This document shows, in pieces, positions 62,198 through 64,000 of a stretch of DNA of 64,000 nucleotides; the first letter of the stretch is position 1; each line of letters opens with the position of its first letter. The position numbers were made by a program, and so were the translations under genes. Under the pieces are notes generated by a model. It had not been told where the DNA came from. It saw nothing but the letters and a program-made list of their open reading frames with translations, and made no database searches. Origin of the DNA: Pirellulaceae bacterium (GTDB lineage: Bacteria; Planctomycetota; Planctomycetia; Pirellulales; Pirellulaceae); the NCBI GenBank assembly GCA_028280445.1, contig JANQLU010000023.1:1-64000 (forward strand). Direction: 5' to 3'.

Positions 62198-64000
62198 CTT
62201 TTCGGCAGATCGTCTGGAATACAGGCTTTGCGACGTTCAATTTCTGACAAGTGTCGCAGATCACGAAATTTATCGTCACGTAGAATAATGGGTTTTACAA
62301 AAACATAAATGTTCTGCACATCATTGTCGTTAGAAAGGTTGCCACTAATCAAGCGAAAAACTGGAATGTTTTCAACAAACGGTATTCCGCGCTGGGTTCG
62401 GCTGCTGCTTTTGCGAGTCAGTCCTCCGACAATCACTGTATGTCCGTCCGGAATACTCACGGTGCTTTTGACTTGATTCAAAGTTCTCGGTGGCGGCAGA
62501 TCCGCGGACGCGGCTGCCGTAAAGTCGCTCACGATAATGTCGAAATCGAGATTGAGATTGTTTCCTTCACCAATCTGAGGTGTGACGGCAATGGTTGTTC
62601 CCGCTTCGGCAAATCCTCCCAGGCTGGTAGTGGCCACGGTGTTTGATGCATTGACTTGCGAATACGGAACTTCAGCGACACTCGACAGCGTTCCTTGAGA
62701 GTTGTCATTCACCAAAATCCTCGGCGCCGAAACAACCCGTGAGCGAGTGTTGGTCGACAGCGCTCGCAAAACAATGTCGGCCGTTTCCGGATCAATTAAC
62801 GTTCCGTTGAAACCAAGTCCCGGAAGAATCGAAAGTGCTCCCGTCGTTGGCTCAACATTGCTGAGTCCAAATTGGGTAAACGCGAATACGCGCCGTGTAC
62901 CGGTACTGTCGCCACCGGATATTTCGATCCCAAGGTTTCTGGCAAAACTGCAATCGATGGTGACCACGGTGACTTCGATCAAAACTTGAGGGCGAGGGCG
63001 ATCGAGTTTTTCAATCAGCTCTTTATAAAGTTGCTGAACCGACGGTTCGGCCACGACGATCAGTTGATTGGAATTTTCGTCAACGGTAACTTCGGCCTGG
63101 CCTGGAATCAATTGTCGCTGGCCCGCGATATCGCGAGCCCGAAACTCGATCAAATCGTCGACGATGGACGACTGCTGGCCCGGGAATCGCTGAGTCTGGG
63201 GATTGTCTTGTTGGTCAAAATAGTTCACTCGATTATCGGCGACGCCTGTCACTTGTCGTGAAGGATTGTCGCTTCGCGGAGGGTTGCTCGCCGACGGCGT
63301 ATTGTCGTTGACCGACGATACTCCGCGGATCGAACCCACATCGCGATTTCTCAAACCTTGATTCGAACCTTGATCATTCGGCGACCTGACACTTTGTTCG
63401 ACCGCTTGAATGGTCTTGAGGATATCGGCCGCTTTGACATACCTCAGTTTGTAGTACCGGATTGGACTTTGGCGTGTCGATTCATCGGGCTGTTTGTCCA
63501 ACTGTTTGACCATCAAGTCGATTCGCTGATGAATATCGTCACGTGTGGTTACGATCAACTGGTTGGAGCCTTCGAAAATGATACTTTTGTAAAAGAACTT
63601 GACCTGGTTTTCTGGCACATCGCCAAACGTCCGCCGAACCAGTTCGTCCAATCGTTTTGTCGTGATGTAGCGAACGGTGTACGATTTTGCTTTCAAAGTC
63701 TGTTTGCCAATGTCGAATTTTTTCAGCAACCCTTCGACTTCATCGACTCCTTTTTTCGGGCCGACCAGAATGATTCGATTCGTTTGCCCGTCCGAAGCGA
63801 TCGACACATTTTCACCGAATGATTTGAGTGCCTGATTATCTTTTTTAACACTGGCTTGCAGCCCGAGAATTTCCTTGAGTTTTTCGACAAACACTTCGGC
63901 TTCGTTCGAATACACTTTGATAAATCGCGTTTCTATATCCGTGCTTTTTTGATCAACACGCTCGAGCAGCTTTTTGATTTTCAGCAGATTGGAAACCGTT
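62176..64000 (-). CDS. gspD: GspD secretin, 5' end beyond the window
   Basis: The outer-membrane channel of the T2SS. The frame is open without a stop to the right edge: the codons past the internal GTG at 63915 read on as LLKIKKLLERVDQKSTDIE, so the gene begins outside the window. Visible parts are N-domain repeats (YSNEAEVFVEKLKEILG, QLIVTTRDDIHQRID, YYKLRYVKAADILKTIQ), a disordered Asn/Ser/Arg-rich insert (~190-250 of the visible part) and the secretin core (VPYSQVN, GTTIAVTPQIGEGNNLNLD, VSIPDGHTVIVGGL, PFVENIPVFRLIS). It overlaps gspE by 22 nt. The secretin N3-domain insert of about 60 residues (NDQGSNQ...QQSS) is longer than usual. Confidence 0.92.
   Translation of the reverse strand, partial: TVSNLLKIKKLLERVDQKSTDIETRFIKVYSNEAEVFVEKLKEILGLQASVKKDNQALKSFGENVSIASDGQTNRIILVGPKKGVDEVEGLLKKFDIGKQTLKAKSYTVRYITTKRLDELVRRTFGDVPENQVKFFYKSIIFEGSNQLIVTTRDDIHQRIDLMVKQLDKQPDESTRQSPIRYYKLRYVKAADILKTIQAVEQSVRSPNDQGSNQGLRNRDVGSIRGVSSVNDNTPSASNPPRSDNPSRQVTGVADNRVNYFDQQDNPQTQRFPGQQSSIVDDLIEFRARDIAGQRQLIPGQAEVTVDENSNQLIVVAEPSVQQLYKELIEKLDRPRPQVLIEVTVVTIDCSFARNLGIEISGGDSTGTRRVFAFTQFGLSNVEPTTGALSILPGLGFNGTLIDPETADIVLRALSTNTRSRVVSAPRILVNDNSQGTLSSVAEVPYSQVNASNTVATTSLGGFAEAGTTIAVTPQIGEGNNLNLDFDIIVSDFTAAASADLPPPRTLNQVKSTVSIPDGHTVIVGGLTRKSSSRTQRGIPFVENIPVFRLISGNLSNDNDVQNIYVFVKPIILRDDKFRDLRHLSEIERRKACIPDDLPKSCPILIK

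Overview
The window looks like chromosome from a member of the Planctomycetota, probably Pirellulales-like. Supporting signs are several secreted sulfatases, an ECF sigma factor next to a Ser/Thr kinase, a YD-repeat protein with a Sec signal, DUF1573 and DUF5690 proteins, a type II secretion system (T2SS) and many short palindromic repeats whose chance translations read SRAGSHRPI, NPKRERG or GEAPAEP. Base composition looks close to half GC by eye. No rRNA, tRNA, CRISPR array, integrase or transposase was seen.

Layout. 0-10.2 kb is mainly housekeeping: an HtrA-like protease, a DUF1573 lipid- or envelope-side protein, an HU-type DNA-binding protein, a diverged RNase HII-like enzyme, YraN with a membrane TPR protein, a Rep/PcrA-type helicase and a 12-TM DUF5690 transporter-like protein. 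10.5-20.3 kb holds a XylR-type regulator and a complete 2-aminoethylphosphonate pathway (phnA-phnY-phnW). A dimethylglycine-dehydrogenase-like flavoenzyme is transcribed divergently from it and a secreted metallophosphoesterase lies behind it. 20.7-31.4 kb holds an N-sulfoglucosamine-type sulfatase, a FlgI-like lipoprotein with inserted HEAT repeats, SMC, an Ntn amide hydrolase, a DUF1801/VOC pair and an AraC regulator.

31.6-64 kb is organised around a T2SS on the minus strand. Pseudopilin and inner-membrane genes (gspF-G-H-I-J-K-C-L-M, then a TPR lipoprotein) lie at 31.7-38.8 kb, and gspD-gspE lie at 60.5-64 kb, with gspD running off the right edge. The two halves point the same way but are separated by about 21.7 kb of accessory DNA. 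That island holds, on the plus strand, an ECF sigma factor, a transmembrane Ser/Thr kinase and a TPR-CHAT protease. On the minus strand it holds two large tandem sulfatases and an operon of an Ig-like membrane-anchored protein, a 2414-residue RHS/YD protein with a HINT domain and variable C-terminal tip, and a zero-gap candidate immunity gene.

The island can be read as a signalling/proteolysis module plus exported cargo sitting inside the genes of a secretion machine; this link is inference. Nearly every intergenic gap carries members of at least six families of short inverted repeats, often packed as composites and sometimes touching or supplying stop codons.
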